In this document: piece by piece, positions 48,781 through 61,313 of the stretch
Numbering within the stretch: the first letter of the stretch is position 1
How the letters are laid out: each line of letters starts with the position of its first letter
NCBI RefSeq assembly: GCF_040436345.1
Contig: NC_133218.1
Coordinates: forward strand, 7,247,539 to 7,311,538
Direction of reading: 5' to 3'
DNA: 64,000 nt
From: Pagrus major
Taxonomy: Eukaryota > Chordata > Actinopteri > Spariformes > Sparidae
Position numbers and translations under genes: made by a program
Notes under the pieces: model-generated
The model's input: the letters and a program-made list of their open reading frames with translations, nothing else
What the model was told of the DNA's origin: nothing
Database searches by the model: none

Positions 48781-49400
48781 CTCTGATGGCTCTGATGCGA
48801 CATCCTCTCACACAATGTCCTGCCTACAACACTATCTGATTGGTAACATGTCACACGATTTTCAGTTTTTCTTGATTTTATAATAATTGGTATTGGCCCT
48901 GATAAAAACATATCGGTCGACCGCTACTTTATACACCTATAAAATGAATCAGAATCAACACAGAGTAAAACGGAAAACAAGACATTTGAATGAGTCCTTA
49001 CAAAACGTTTAACAACACATTTATTGTAATAATTTCCTCTGATTTTCTTCGTTCGAGGACATCCTTTAACCCAGTCTCCTGCATCAGTCAGCTCCATGAG
49101 GTGTATAAAAACGTGCTTGCAGTTGCTGCTTTTATTGTGAAAAACTCAGACAGGATGGTGACACATTGTCGCTAGCTTCACACTGCCGCTGAAGACAGAC
49201 CAAGACGCTTCCTCCTTATTTAGAACATTACATTCATAATAATAAAACTTTACCCCGAGTTAAAAAAAAAAAACTGTAAAAAAAAATCACTAAAGTTGGT
49301 TTGGCATACTTCACCTCCGTGAAAGCACTTCTTCTAGTGTGTAAGTGAACTCCTAAACATGCAATGGAGGGGCTTATAATAGCCCTCGTGCAGACTCCTC
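48781..49400. other. Sequence left of the CpG-rich patch
   Basis: AT-rich, no gene. A TATAAT word at 49375-49380 lies at its right end (GCTTATAATAGC), readable as a TATA box on either strand. On the - strand a weak donor-like CGGG/GTAAAG lies at 49253. Confidence 0.35.
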
Positions 49401-49900
49401 CCTCGGAGTTGTCCTGGGAAACACTAACAACTGTAAGAAAGTGCACTCAGTCGTCCTGTTTGTGAACGGGGAGACCGCCGCTCATCCATTTTACTCCACA
49501 GCACTAACTTTATAACATCCCAGAGGACAGTTGGGCCCAGCTCCGAACCCTGCCAGTACTCCCATCAACTAGGAGGATTATTATGCGTCCGAAAGCTGCC
49601 ATTTCTTCACACTGACTGAGCTTGAGGTAAGAGGAGTCATTTCCAGTGTGGCCCGTTGTTAACTGTAGACTCGTATGGACACACCGTGGCTTTGCTCCGT
49701 GTCTCTCCGTGGTGTTTTTCACACGGGGAGAAGTTGTTTAATGGCTGCTGCCGGCCACTGGGTTTATTAACTTGTTGCTCGGTAGCCATGACATCCTCTC
49801 CCTGAGCCTGTAGGGCCGATGTGGGAACTTCTCACGTTTCTGTGAACTCAGCGACAGCGACGAAGAGCTCGGTAATGTCCCGCAGAAATGTAAAATGATA
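49401..49900 (+). promoter_or_regulatory. CpG-rich promoter-like region with candidate first exon of an unseen gene
   Basis: CpG dinucleotides are far denser here than in the surrounding 15 kb. On the + strand, a TATA-like TATAAT at 49375 is followed about 30 bases on by GC-richer sequence that ends in a strong splice donor (CTTGAG/GTAAGAGG; GT at 49627-49628). This suggests an untranslated first exon of about 220 bases; the only ATG in it (49591) gives a 10-codon frame. Alternatively it is the distant promoter of sv2b or a bidirectional promoter. No downstream coding exon was recognised before the window ends. Confidence 0.4.
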
Positions 49901-50432
49901 CCGTACAAAAGCAGCCAAAGAAGGCCTGAGATATTAGCTACGCAACATTTAAAACTACAGGAGGTAAAGGAGAAGTATGCTAACATTAGTAGAAACTCTC
50001 TCGCTAGCGCATATCACGTTACGGCCATTAATGGATATTTAGTTAAAAAAAAGCGCTCAGCATGATTAAATGCGACATGATGGAGTTATTGTCATTAAAA
50101 GATATAAACATGATTAATATTACAGGCAGGAGACATGATCATTTTTTATCATTGTACATGTTTGGAAAAATCACGTGATGTTGAGTCACTCTGCATGGCC
50201 ATAAAATCAAACTGGAAAGTTTTTAATTGAAGTCATTTGAGGAAAAATGTGACTTATTAATAGCTTTACATGATTAATCAGTGAATCAAAAATTGCACAG
50301 CTCCGTGCATGATAGAAACAATCTTTATACAACTCTACTGATGGATAAAAGGCAAACTGATATACTGCCCAGCTTTAACTGTCCATATTGGATGGATTAC
50401 ATTGCCAGTAGTCTAAATAAACCTTAAATTAA
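49901..50432. other. Sequence right of the CpG-rich patch
   Basis: AT-rich, no gene or repeat recognised. Confidence 0.4.
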
Positions 50433-50772
50433 AGGGGCACTGTGAAACTCAGGATTTCAATATTAACAATTTATAATGAGGTAATAATACAAACTCAGAA
50501 ATATTTATTTTTTACACAACTGAATAAACAAGCTGTTCTCAGAGGAAAAAAAGGTCCCAGAACACTGTTCGAAGCTGGAAAGGTGGCAGGGTCCGCCACA
50601 TATACACAAAGTAAAACAGTACGAAACTGTCCTGTCCTTTTTAAGGTCAGTTTGTTTATTGAGTTTATTCAGTCATGAAATCAAAGAGGGTTTGTTTATT
50701 TAGTTTGTTTAGGCATAATAAATCCATCAATGATGATTAACATTTCCTCCCCAAAACTACACAGTGCACCTT
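50433..50772. mobile_element. Non-autonomous TTAA-type element, family A, copy 2
   Basis: Flanked by TTAA on both sides (50429-50432, 50773-50776). The ends are AGGGGCACTGTGAAACT and AAAACTACACAGTGCACC. It is the inverted relative of the element at 6881-7235, sharing CTGTTCTCAGAGGAAAA and GGTCCCAGAACACTGTT with its complement. Confidence 0.75.
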
Positions 50773-50776
50773 TTAA

Positions 50777-53700
50777 GCATAATAAAATCATGATAAGGTT
50801 GTGTATTGGCAGCAAAGACTGAAATTCAACTGCACAAGCTTTATTTTATGCTAGTGGGAGGATCTGCACACATGTAAAGGGAGACAGTGGCCTTCTAATT
50901 CATTTACACTCGCTTGACCTCACCCACTTAAACACGTTCAAAGGACCAGGCGCATAAACATGGCAGCCCTCTGGTTTCCCACGTTGTAACACACCCTTAA
51001 GTTCGCTCAGAAGTCACATCTTCTTCACTTCCAGGATCACTTGGACTGTGTCCCACTCAGCCAGAACTTTAAACTCCTCCACTGCAGATGCTCAGAAGAT
51101 GGATTACTTGAAGAGAGTCAGATACTTGAGGGAAACTTGTGCTCTGACTGTAAAAATCCAACATTATGCCGCTATCCAGTGTCTTTCAAAATGATCTTCT
51201 GCCTACAAATTGACACTGATCTGACAAGAGATTGAATGCTTTACACCCGCACTAACACCTACGACAATAACATTGGATCCTTGGATCCCACACTAATGTT
51301 TGATCTTCAATACAGTGTTAACCTGTAATCTGAGAAAACAAGCCCAAGGTGAAGGAACAGCTGGAAGGATTTGAGTATCTCGAGCCTCTTTTATTACCTC
51401 CTACCTCACAGAAATGTTCCTTTATTTTCTGTCAGAGTATGTGGATTATGAAGACTGGACACAGTTGTTAACACTCCTCTAGCTCAGTGGCAGGACCTTT
51501 GTAGTCACTGCTTTTGACTCATTTTGTGAGAAGCATCTGTTACTCTCGCTGTCATTGCAGATAATTCTTACAGTCATAGTTGACTCAGTACATCTGACTC
51601 TGGAGTCTATCGAGCAGTCCAGTCATCTTCCTTTTCTGTGAGACCATGTAGATACTTTTCACTGTGCAAGTGACCTGTAAATCAGAGCCACTGCCTTTGA
51701 CTGGAGCAATTCACCATCCTCCTACTATATTCTGCAGAGGAGGTGACGGTGTGAAAGAAGGAAATAAACCTGTTATGACTACTTCCTCAAGCTTTCAAAG
51801 GTGTGTCTGTTTAACAGTAACACTTCAATTACTTGAATTAATTTTTAACTCGAGGATTTCTGGAAGCAGCAATTGCCGAGATCGTGTGGTGCCTGTGTGA
51901 TGTCAGTCAGTTGGCAGTTGGCAGCTTTGCGACACCTCCATAACAACAGTCCATGAAAGCGAAAAGGGAATGATGTCTTCTGAGACAGTAATTATAACAC
52001 TTACTGTTGACTGAATAAAAGATGGTTGCTATAAAAGTAATGTTATGCACATACTTATTCATTTTCTAACATTAGGCTAACTTATTCCGGACATTATGAT
52101 GTGAACTACCTACTGTCTCTGGCTGATGAACCACTGCTGGGTGAACATATCAGAACTGTGCGCCACTTGTGATAATTTCCAGGAAAGCTGCCACCGACAC
52201 CCAGTGTACATCTTTGGTATTACAGCAAATGCAAGCGCTTTCATCAGTGGGCCATAGGCTCAATCATCATTGTGTTACCTCGGCGATAGATAGTGACTTA
52301 ACAAATATTTATTTACATGAAAATCTTAGAGATTATTACTTTAATGTCTTTGCTTAAGCTTCACCGTAACACACAGTTCCAAACTGGGAACTTCCCATTA
52401 CAGCTGCAATGATCTGCTGGCTACAGAGCAGCTTTACTGAAGACTGTTAGCTTTTTGTGCCTTGATTATTAGCCCGTTGGCCTGTTGTAGAGGGAGCCGG
52501 TCCAGTAAGTCCTTAGATTTGAACTACTAACCAACCAGATCATTGACAGTCCTCTGCCACATTTCAACTCTGCTCTTTACTGCCATAATATACGTGTATG
52601 TTTGTGTAATTTGACACAATTTTTAAAAAAATGTACTTTTCATGGCCTGGTGATTTAAATGCATAGTATGTATTTTCTGCCACTAGGGGTCCCTCAATCA
52701 AGATAATGAAAACAAAGAGCCCTGACACACCAATGTTGGGGCCGTCGCAGAGCATCTGTGGCCATAGTCGTTGAGTTGAGTTTAGTCACATTCACCGACT
52801 TCTTAACTGTCTCACTCTGCTGAAAGTTATAGCAACAGGCGACCAAATGGAATGAATCATTACCTTGAATAAAATTAGAATTTCTTTGAATTTGAACGAT
52901 GTTGGTAACCTTTGGGATAATGTAAGTAGACAGCAAAATCTATATCATAGGTCTAGTCGTTTTGAGAACATTTCAATGCTAATATGTTCCATGTTATATC
53001 TTTTAGTGAACAAAAGGTTTAGTGCTATAACTCAAGTATCAGTCTTTTAAAGTAGTATAGTCTTAAATATCAGGACCTTCATGCTGTTAGGGTATCACTG
53101 GATATGTAAGTGTAATCATGATCTTATTGTGCAAAGAAATACAAAAGTAAGAATTCCATTTCTTTAAACAAAAGCTTATTTGTCTAAACTCTCTGGGTGT
53201 CTCTTCCAGCAAACTTTAGGCTCACTTGTGAGGCTGTCCCAGCCAGAAATATGTGTTTAGCTCCAACAAGAGACAAATGAAAGAGGAGTTGGCCTCCCAT
53301 TTAGAGTAATGTAAATTACCATGAGGATTCTTCTGGCTCCAAGCTGAACCCAGCCAATTTCTCATCTTCACAAACCCCCTAATTTAATGATGATGGAGGA
53401 TATGCACAGTGTCAGCCTTGTAATTACACTGTATTTAGTATAGAATGGAAGCATTAGAGGAAGTCTTACAGGTACTAGTTCATGTAGTGCTGTCTCAGGC
53501 ATGGGTTTTGTATGCCTGGGAGGGCGGCTGCTGAATTCCCTGCTGATACTCACAATAAAGCCTTGACTTAGTTTTTGTTAAGACTGGAATCGCTGGAATC
53601 CTCTCAGCACGCCAAACAGCAGCCACACTCGCTGTTCCAAAACAGCAGCCATCTCTGCAGCTTGTATAAATGTTGTGCCCCGGAGTAGTGTCTCTCTCTT

Positions 53701-55504
53701 TTCTCTTGGGACTTATCAGGCAGACTTTGTTGTTAATTGTTACTGTGCCTGTGGTGCCACCACTTCTTTGTACAAAGTAATGTTCAAAACTTTGCCAGCC
53801 TGAAGTTGGTCTTAAAAGAGAACGTGACATTTGACAAATCTCTCATGTGAAAATATGCAGTAGGTAGATAGGATGGTGGTTTGAAAGATTATCCTGTTAC
53901 CAGTGGAAGCCAGGGTGTCATGTGAAATTTTGGATACTGAATACTGAAACGAAACCATAGTAGAACTTTATTTAAGCTAATTTGTTTAAATGTTGATTTA
54001 AAACAAAACAATATAAATGATAGAGCATAGTATAAAATGATTGACATGCAATAGATTTAAATTTTAATTGCTTGTACAACACAGCACATCAAAATCACAG
54101 AATATTGCAATGACAAATTATCGGATACAAGTAGATTGTATAAAATAAAAGGGAAGAATGTGGATCCAGGAGGACGACTGAGCAGGCCGAGGCATCGCAA
54201 AGTGATGCCAGAGCCATGCAACGTCCGCTCCATCGTGGTGACCTGGAGAAGGACAGGCCACAAGATGATTAACAAGAAAAACAAGATGATAAACAAGAAA
54301 ATATCAGAATTTATACAGATTTTGATTTTACAAAAGTACAGATGCAATAAGATTGAAAAACAGAAGAGAGCAATGATCCATGGGGGCCCTAGGATTATGA
54401 CATGCTTTCTAGTTGATCAAATTGGATCTTGTAATAAAGTGTAATCATTCAGAAGTCTAATAATGAAAATGTTCTCCCCAAGTTGTCAGACTTCATTGCA
54501 ATAACAACAATGTGTAAATGTTAGAAGTCTCCATATGGACAGAAATAAACCTTTGTGTGCAGACCCACCAGGAAGCAAATGCAAAACAAACAGAACACAG
54601 GGGGGCTCAAATACAGCGATGCAAATAGATACTGGCAAAAACTAGATTGTCAGGGTGGATGGGGTACAAACTAGCTGGGTTATTTACTGTTGGGCTCAAA
54701 GCTCTCTGGAAGAAGTCTCCTGTATACCTATTGAAATCTGATTTCACTATGTATACAGATGATGTTTCTTACCTGTGAATGCAATCCAGTCACGCACTAT
54801 GTGGATGCAAGGTACAAGTAATACCAGGTATAAAGAAGCCCCCCGAGCCTCTGTGTGCTCACTCAGGGCTTTCTGTGCTGAGCAGCGAGACAAGGCTCAA
54901 GTTTGTTCTTTTTTTGTCGACCACAAAGTAGTGCAGAGATATCTCAGGTGTCTGCACTGCAAGTGTGCTGCTCATACTGTGTGTATGCCACTTACCAATA
55001 TCATGTTCTGATGTATCTCTGCCATGTTACTCAGGGTGTAGACGTGTCAACCTGGCATGACTGAAAGGGGATTTTTGTAGTTTGAAGACTTTAGCATTTA
55101 TTTCAGTCAAACATACTATGGGATATTTTCCCCAAAGACAAATTTAAAATAAAATCTGAAAAATCCAGCATGTTGTTCGAGAATTCTTGCTTTCATCTGG
55201 AAGACATGTTCAGATTCCCCAAACAGCAAGTCTCCTTTGTGCTGTTGTTAAATAATGCATTCTGCCCCATACACAGTAAATTAGAAAAATTGTTTACCTT
55301 TACAAGATAGAAATATTTGAGAGAAGAAAACAGGGTAGAGGGAGATATTCCACGAACGTCCCCAGCCACATCAGAACCAGGGACATTGCGGTTTATAGTC
55401 AGCATCTAAAACCCGAAAATAAAGAGGCACCACAAAAAAATAGAATTTTTAAGGCTTTTTCAAAAAGTGTGACTCATTCCTTCAACTGATTAAAAAAAGA
55501 AGTC
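50777..55504. other. Intergenic or intronic region, no gene seen
   Basis: AT-rich with chance open frames. A short block at 54160-54265 is GC-richer and looks foreign to its flanks, but I cannot identify it. A weak CTCF-like CCACTAGGGGTCCC lies at 52680-52693. Confidence 0.4.
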
Positions 55505-55662
55505 TGTTGGAGTGACGTAAAAGTAAGGTACATTAATAAGTTAAGACTGCTCTACTTCAGTAAAGCTATGAGGCATTTGTACTGTCCTTGAGTATTTGTT
55601 TATACTGCTACTCCACTAGATCTATGAGAGAAATGGGTGTTATGTATGTTTTATTACACTAA

Positions 55663-56478
55663 GGGCCGGATCTACTAAGATCCCAAATTGCTTGTACTAA
55701 TCTGCGTGCGCAATCTAGAAATTTGCATGTGGGGTTGAACCGCGGTTTGCGGGCAATTTACTAAGAGTGATTGCGTAAATGACAACAGGCGCAAACGTGT
55801 TGGAGACACGCCTATTTAAATGAGGGTTTAGCGTGTTTCAATGTTTTTCAGCATGGCGAGTTTGAGAGAGCGAAAGTGCAAAGTGAAATTCGACCCTTTG
55901 GAATTAGAAGTGCTGATAGAGGAAGCGAATAAAAATTTCAATGAGCTGTAGCAAAGGAATCTGATGGTCGCGCAAAGGAACGCCATGTGGGAGAAAATCA
56001 GTGAAAAAGTTAATGCTGTTGGAAAAAACAGGCGTACAGTGGATGAAGTGAAAAGGAGATACCAAGACATCAGAAGATTGATTCCATTGTTTCGGCGTCT
56101 CCTTCTTGCAACAATAACCGCAGCCATGTGTGCGCAATTACGCATACAAACCATTTGCACCTCCCTTTGAGACGTGTTAAATATAGAAGCAGTTTCTATT
56201 AGCAAAATTGCTTTCAGGCTTGATAAATCACTTTGCGTGTGCTAAATTAATATATTTACATTTTCTCCACCCAGAACACGCACAATTGTGTGTAAATGCC
56301 CCATATTGCATATTCATTGCTGCAAACGTACTAACTGGATGCAGACGCACTATTTTGCACCTTTTGACAGACGCAACCCTTTTTGCGCACTGTTAGTAAA
56401 TCAGTTTGTACATTTTTTTGCGCGTGCAAGGAGTTTGCACACGTTTTAATACATGCAAACCTTTAGTAGATCCGGCCC
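55663..56478 (+). mobile_element. Harbinger-type DNA transposon, non-autonomous, 816 bp
   Basis: The ends are GGGCCGGATCTACTAA and its exact complement TTAGTAGATCCGGCCC. Both are flanked by TAA (55660-55662 and 56479-56481), the three-base T-A-rich duplication typical of PIF/Harbinger. Subterminal GCGCAA/TTGCGC-type words repeat at both ends. There is no DDE transposase; the only coding relic is the Myb/SANT-like frame listed next. The intact terminal repeats and duplication suggest a fairly recent insertion. Confidence 0.85.
55853..56170 (+). pseudogene. Myb/SANT-like DNA-binding protein relic of the Harbinger element
   Basis: Autonomous Harbinger elements encode, besides the transposase, a Myb/SANT-like protein (related to vertebrate NAIF1 and MSANTD proteins) that binds the element's ends. 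From an ATG at 55853 the frame reads RKCKVKFDPLELEVLIEE. It meets an in-frame TAG at 55949-55951, then continues in the same frame with AMWEKISEKVNAVG, RTVDEVKRRYQDIRR and a short tail to a stop at 56168-56170. The helix pattern and the W-x-x-I and V-K-x-R-Y motifs fit the domain. The stop and the lost C-terminal half make it a pseudogene. Its reading frame was not restored here. Confidence 0.7.
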
Positions 56479-56669
56479 TAAATGCATATATCAGCTTATG
56501 AAATCAGATGCAAATAAAATACTCAGTATAAAAAGCTGCTAAGATGAGCGCCAGTTCCGCCCAAGTGCAACATCAAAGCACTGCTTACATGAAAATGTAC
56601 TGACAGTAACCGTTTTTCATAATTAGTACTTTCACTTTTGATATTATAAGTACATTACGCTATTTTCGG

Positions 56670-57118
56670 CTGCAACTAACAATTACTTTATATTGATTTA
56701 TTTGTGGATTATTTTCTCCATTAATAGATTTAATCATTTAGTCTATGAAACATTGAAAAGAGCTCATTGTATAATCTTTAGAGTCCAAGGTGACTTCTTC
56801 AGATGTCTTGATTTGTCTGACTACCAGTCAAAACCCCAGAAATATAAAATGTACTGTAATGTGAGACTAAGAGAAGCAGCATATTCTTGGTCTTATTTTG
56901 TTCACCAAGACTTGATGACTTGGTGAATAAATCAATGCACAGATAAAAAATGTGTGCAGGAATGACTGTTTTCAGTTGGAATTGAAAACCTAGAGCAACC
57001 TCATTTTTGACATTTATGTTTGAATCATGACTTTATTTATTGATTATCAAAATCACTGCAGATTATCTTTCTGACAATGGTATAAGTTCAAGTACTCAAC
57101 TAATCGTTGCAGCTTTAC
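56670..57118. repeat. Fish AATCAATTG-type dispersed repeat, copy 2
   Basis: The left end GGCTGCAACTAACAATTA and the complement of the right end (AACTAATCGTTGCAGCTTT) form an imperfect terminal inverted repeat. Internal GATTTATTTGTGGATTATTTTC and CAAAACCCCAGAAATATAAA blocks match the family seen at 38.2 kb. Confidence 0.65.
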
Positions 57119-60100
57119 TGCAGATAATATTGCCCATAAATAACAGTTTGATTGCACGACTTTCACCCACTTGTCTGGTACTATTTCAGATAAACATGAA
57201 GATTTGAAAATCATTACCAGTATGTAATGTATCCCAGTTTCCCTGTTATTAATGGCTGAGGTTGAGCAGCTGTTGACCGTGCTGTTTCATGGTTTCTAAC
57301 ATTGACACCAAAACATTGTCAGCTGCCCTCTTTGTATACTATCCTAGCATTACACTCTCACTACAGAGGATTATTTTGTATGATTATTTGAAAAAAGCGA
57401 TAGGAGTAGTGTGTAACTGCACATGCTCCAGCCTACAACACTTTGAATAAGGGTCTGTTTAGAAAGCAGAGGCAGGACAGTCGCAGCAGACACCTGACCT
57501 GCGGCCTGAAGGCTCCGCCTCTCCCCTCTGACATCAGGACTTTGATCTGCCTACTGTCTGTGTTAGCACAAAGCCATATTTAGCTCAGTGTAATCAGTGT
57601 GGTGAGAGCTTGCATGCCCGCTACTGAGGATACCTGCCTAGTATAAACACACCTGCTCTCTCTGATGGATTTAAAATGAATTTAATGTGCACCTGACAGA
57701 GCCTGCCAGCAGCCGTCGTCCTCAAACAGACTGTGGGTAAGGATTCCATTGATGCCTCAATGTGCTGCTTAGTTAGCCGAGACAAATACCTTTTAAAAGT
57801 TGTTCCGAAAGTTTGAGGTGACAGAGTTAACGAAACCAATCAACAAGCAGCTTTTAGGTTGTAGACAAAAGCATTCTTGATTCCGAAGGTTTTCTTCCTT
57901 GTTTATGTTTTGATAGCATTCCCCAGGGCAAAGTTTCACAGTGATGAACCTACTGTGCCTAGCAACGTGCGCTCCCTGTGATAAAGCTTAATGGCTTTGA
58001 TAACGTGTGACCAAAGAGTCTACTGTTAAATTAAGTCATAATTAGGCTCTGCTTATGGGAAATTCTACATATTATATCTGCATCCACATTTCCTCCAAAA
58101 CTTTGTTTGTTAAAGCTATGAATTAATGCCTAAACTGTAGTCAATGTAAATGTACCTGTTTTTTTTATTTTTTTTATAAAAAATAATTTTCTGCTCATTT
58201 TATTTTAAAAAGTTTAACACAAAAGTTCCTCCAAATGCTGAAAAAGATTATCTATTTTCTGACAAAGCTTTCCCATTCACACACATTCTCTGTAATATTG
58301 AGTACGATCCACTTTGCTTGCAGTTCTTTTAAGGTGGTCTGTGTGTTACTGTTAACTTCTCATCTTAAACTTTCTAAGTTTTGCTCACATGGTTGCATTA
58401 TGCATGTAAAAGCTGTGATTGGTCACATGTAACAGGTGTGCTGGGTATGGAGACAGGGACCTGATTGTAGGAACTGAAATTGTCTAATTTTGTGAGAATG
58501 TAGCCTCAATCACAATCTGTATAAAGATGCATTGTGTTGGACCACATGGTAGTTACTTTGAATGGGGTACTTTTAAGACAAAAAGTATTGTGCAATCACC
58601 AAGTTGGCAAGATCAAGATAAGGTCAAAAACGAAGAAGCAGAGGCTAAGATAGCCTGACCTTCAGTCATTAGATTTCCCATAATGTAACTCAGTGGCTTG
58701 GTAAATGCCCACGTCTTATAATATAATATAATATAATATATTATAATGTAATATAAGCCATACCTCCAGACTTAAGAATGTTGAGTCTCAAGGCCATGAT
58801 GAGATAACCCTGATGACATCTTCTTTATGATGGCTGAACTGATCTTCATGTATAGAATAGGTGTAGTGTCCCTTTGAAACAGCTGAAGCACGTGGCCAAT
58901 TGCTTAAGTGATACGTTGATGTCCTTAAACAAGCAACAGTTAGCTGTAGAGGTTGACTACTTCAGCATATATTTAAATCACAAGTATTAATGTCACTTCG
59001 AAGTCCACCCATTTAGCCATTTCCTGTTTGAGAAATTGAGCATTCTTGTGGGCTGAGATGCCTGTTCTGTAGACCGGGAACCAGTGGGGGAAGTGGGAGA
59101 CTCATGCAAATCACTGGCAATTCAGTTCCCAAAACCACTGTGCTGGCTTTAGTTTCTCACTTCTTCTTCAAATCTGAACAATTTCTAAAGAAACAGAGTG
59201 GGTTGACTTGAGTCATCTGGTTGCAGAGTAACACGATGGAAAGACCCTAGAGAGGTCACCAGTACATCACTGAGTAAATACACAAACACATGCATATTTG
59301 TGGGCAATTTAGAGTTTCTGATTGACCAGACTTGCATGTCTTTGCTTCTCATGGAATGAACCAGACCTGAGACTTTCCTGCTATGAGACAATAGTACTAA
59401 AAACAATACCAATAACAATCACTGCTCTGGAGCTGTACATACTTTTATTGTATATGTTTTTACATTGCCCACTGACACAGTTCAATTAAAGTTGGTTTAT
59501 TAATTGATAAACATCAGCCATTACTGTGGTGTGGGTGATGTTAATCTGATCAGGCCTGCTGCAAGGCTGAGGTTTGCGCTACTCAGGATTCTCTGGTCTA
59601 AACCTCTTACCTCCCCAATAGGACGAACAGCCACTTACTTTTTCTTAAACTGTGACGTTTAACCGCAACTCTCTGTTTTATTTGCTTCTCAGCTCCCATT
59701 TGGTCTTCTTTTCAATGTCAGTTTGTTATTTCACACACCATGGCTGAATGAGTAAGTGCATTGAGTTGACAGTGAAATACCATATTGATCATCTTGAGAG
59801 ATTTTGTAGCAGTGTCTGCTTCAGTAAATAAGTTGAAATCACCATCGCTCACCTAGCTATCGCACCCCAGACCCTGTGAGAAATTGGCTCGCCAATTGCA
59901 ACTGAATTTAAGAGGCAGAAATCACCCTGTTTAGTTTGTAATATGTTTAACATTTACGCAAGGTAAAGGTAAATGGCATATATGTCCTTCTGCAAGTTTC
60001 AGGGACTTATTGAATTTTTCAGTGCAGCACAATTAATCAGAAGCCATGATACCTTTTGAATATCCCTGTAAATATTAGCCCAAGCCTGCTCTTTCTGATA

Positions 60101-60124
60101 GGGTCACCATGCTAACAGTGTTGC
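57119..60124. other. Intergenic or intronic region, no gene seen
   Basis: AT-rich. Contains a TATAA pentamer array at 58716-58756. No coding exon with family similarity was found on either strand. Confidence 0.4.
58716..58756. repeat. (TATAA)n array
   Basis: Seven or eight imperfect units of five bases, turning into the complementary order at the right end, so partly self-complementary. Confidence 0.85.
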
Positions 60125-60640
60125 TCATATTTGCTTAAAAGAGTTTGACATTTTGGGAAATTTTCCCTGTTCGCTTTTGTGCCAAGAGTTAGATTGATGC
60201 TACTCACCTGTCTGTATGTTAGGTATGAAGCTACGTCAGCAGTCAGCTTGCTTTGTTTAGCTGGGCATAAAACTTGAGCTAGCCAAGGTTTGCTCAAAGG
60301 CAATAAAACCTGCCTTCCAGCACCCCTAAAGCACACTGATTAACACATTAAATCTTGTTTGTTTTATCTATACAAAACCTAAAATGTAAAACATCTCACT
60401 GTTTTATATGGGTTATGTACCAGTCGTTTTCTTGGTCGGGACCAGTACTTTTTACTGGCCTAGAAATAGTCTGACATATAACCCAAAGTAACACTACAAA
60501 GTTTTGCAACATGTTAAAATTTAGATATGCTTTGGACAGAGCTAGGATAGCTTTTCTTCTTGTTGTCTTTGTGCAAAGCTAAGCCAGCCGGCTGCTAGCT
60601 TCATATGTACTATACGCCATATATTGTTTTTTATCACAGA
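60125..60640 (+). repeat. Fish GCTAAGCTAAGC-type dispersed repeat, longer copy
   Basis: Starts GACATTTTGGGAAATTTTCC, followed by GCCAAGAGTTAGATTGATGC, TATGAAGCTAC, GGTTATGTACCAG, TTTTCTTGGTCGGGACCAGTA, TTTGGACAGAGCTAGGATAG and GCAAAGCTAAGCCAGCCGGC. This order is that of a mobile repeat common in fish. A fragment is at 15586-15665. Confidence 0.6.
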
Positions 60641-61313
60641 ATGGTGAAGGCATGGCCAGTCTGAGTCTAACTGTGATGGGCATACCCTGATATTTTAAGC
60701 CTAACCAATTTAATTTCTAATGCCAACCAACAAAGGCAACAAGTACGAGCCAACAGAACAGGTCTCCAGACTAACTTTTATCACCACTGTCCTTTCTTAA
60801 CTTTCTTAGTCCTGCTGTGTGTTTAGCTTCATTACATGTCAGCAGTGTTGGAAATTTTTCTGGGTGGTAGATTCAAAATTCTACCAGCCACTAAAAATTG
60901 TTTTACCAGCCACCATTTTGCAATTGTACTTTTGTGCAACATTTATCTTGGTTAAAAAAAAAAATCAACAATACACACAAAGTGTTTATTTAAAATTCTT
61001 GCTTCTTGCTTATGGGTATCCATTTTTTTTAGGAAGAAATGCACAGTATAATGTCTCACTATTTGCTTTGCACAGTTTATTTCTCTATAGAAGTATGTGC
61101 ATTGCAGTATGCATGTGAATGTCAACTATAAACAGTACTCCAGTAACTTTAAAGTGACAAGTTGACAATTTGAAACTTATGAAGTGCTTCCTTCTAAAAC
61201 TGAATTAAGTAATGGAAAATAAATTATAGAGATAGGAAGGAAATACAGTAAAATGTATGTCCTTAAAGAACTGCTCAACTGAAGATGGCCACTATTACTT
61301 ATTTACAGATGTT

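Larger units (their letters stand above)
55505..56665. mobile_element. Older AAGTA-rich hAT-type relic, split by a Harbinger insertion
   Basis: The left part (55505-55659: TTGAGTATTTG, CTACTCCACTAG) and right part (56482-56665: AGTACTTTCACTTTTGATATT, AAGTACATTACGC) read as one repeat of the 22-kb and 48-kb family once the 816-base insertion and one TAA are ignored. The outer limits are approximate. Confidence 0.5.

Noticed and set aside
52680-52693. CCACTAGGGGTCCC as a CTCF site
   Set aside because: It departs from the consensus in the GGC core; noted as weak only.
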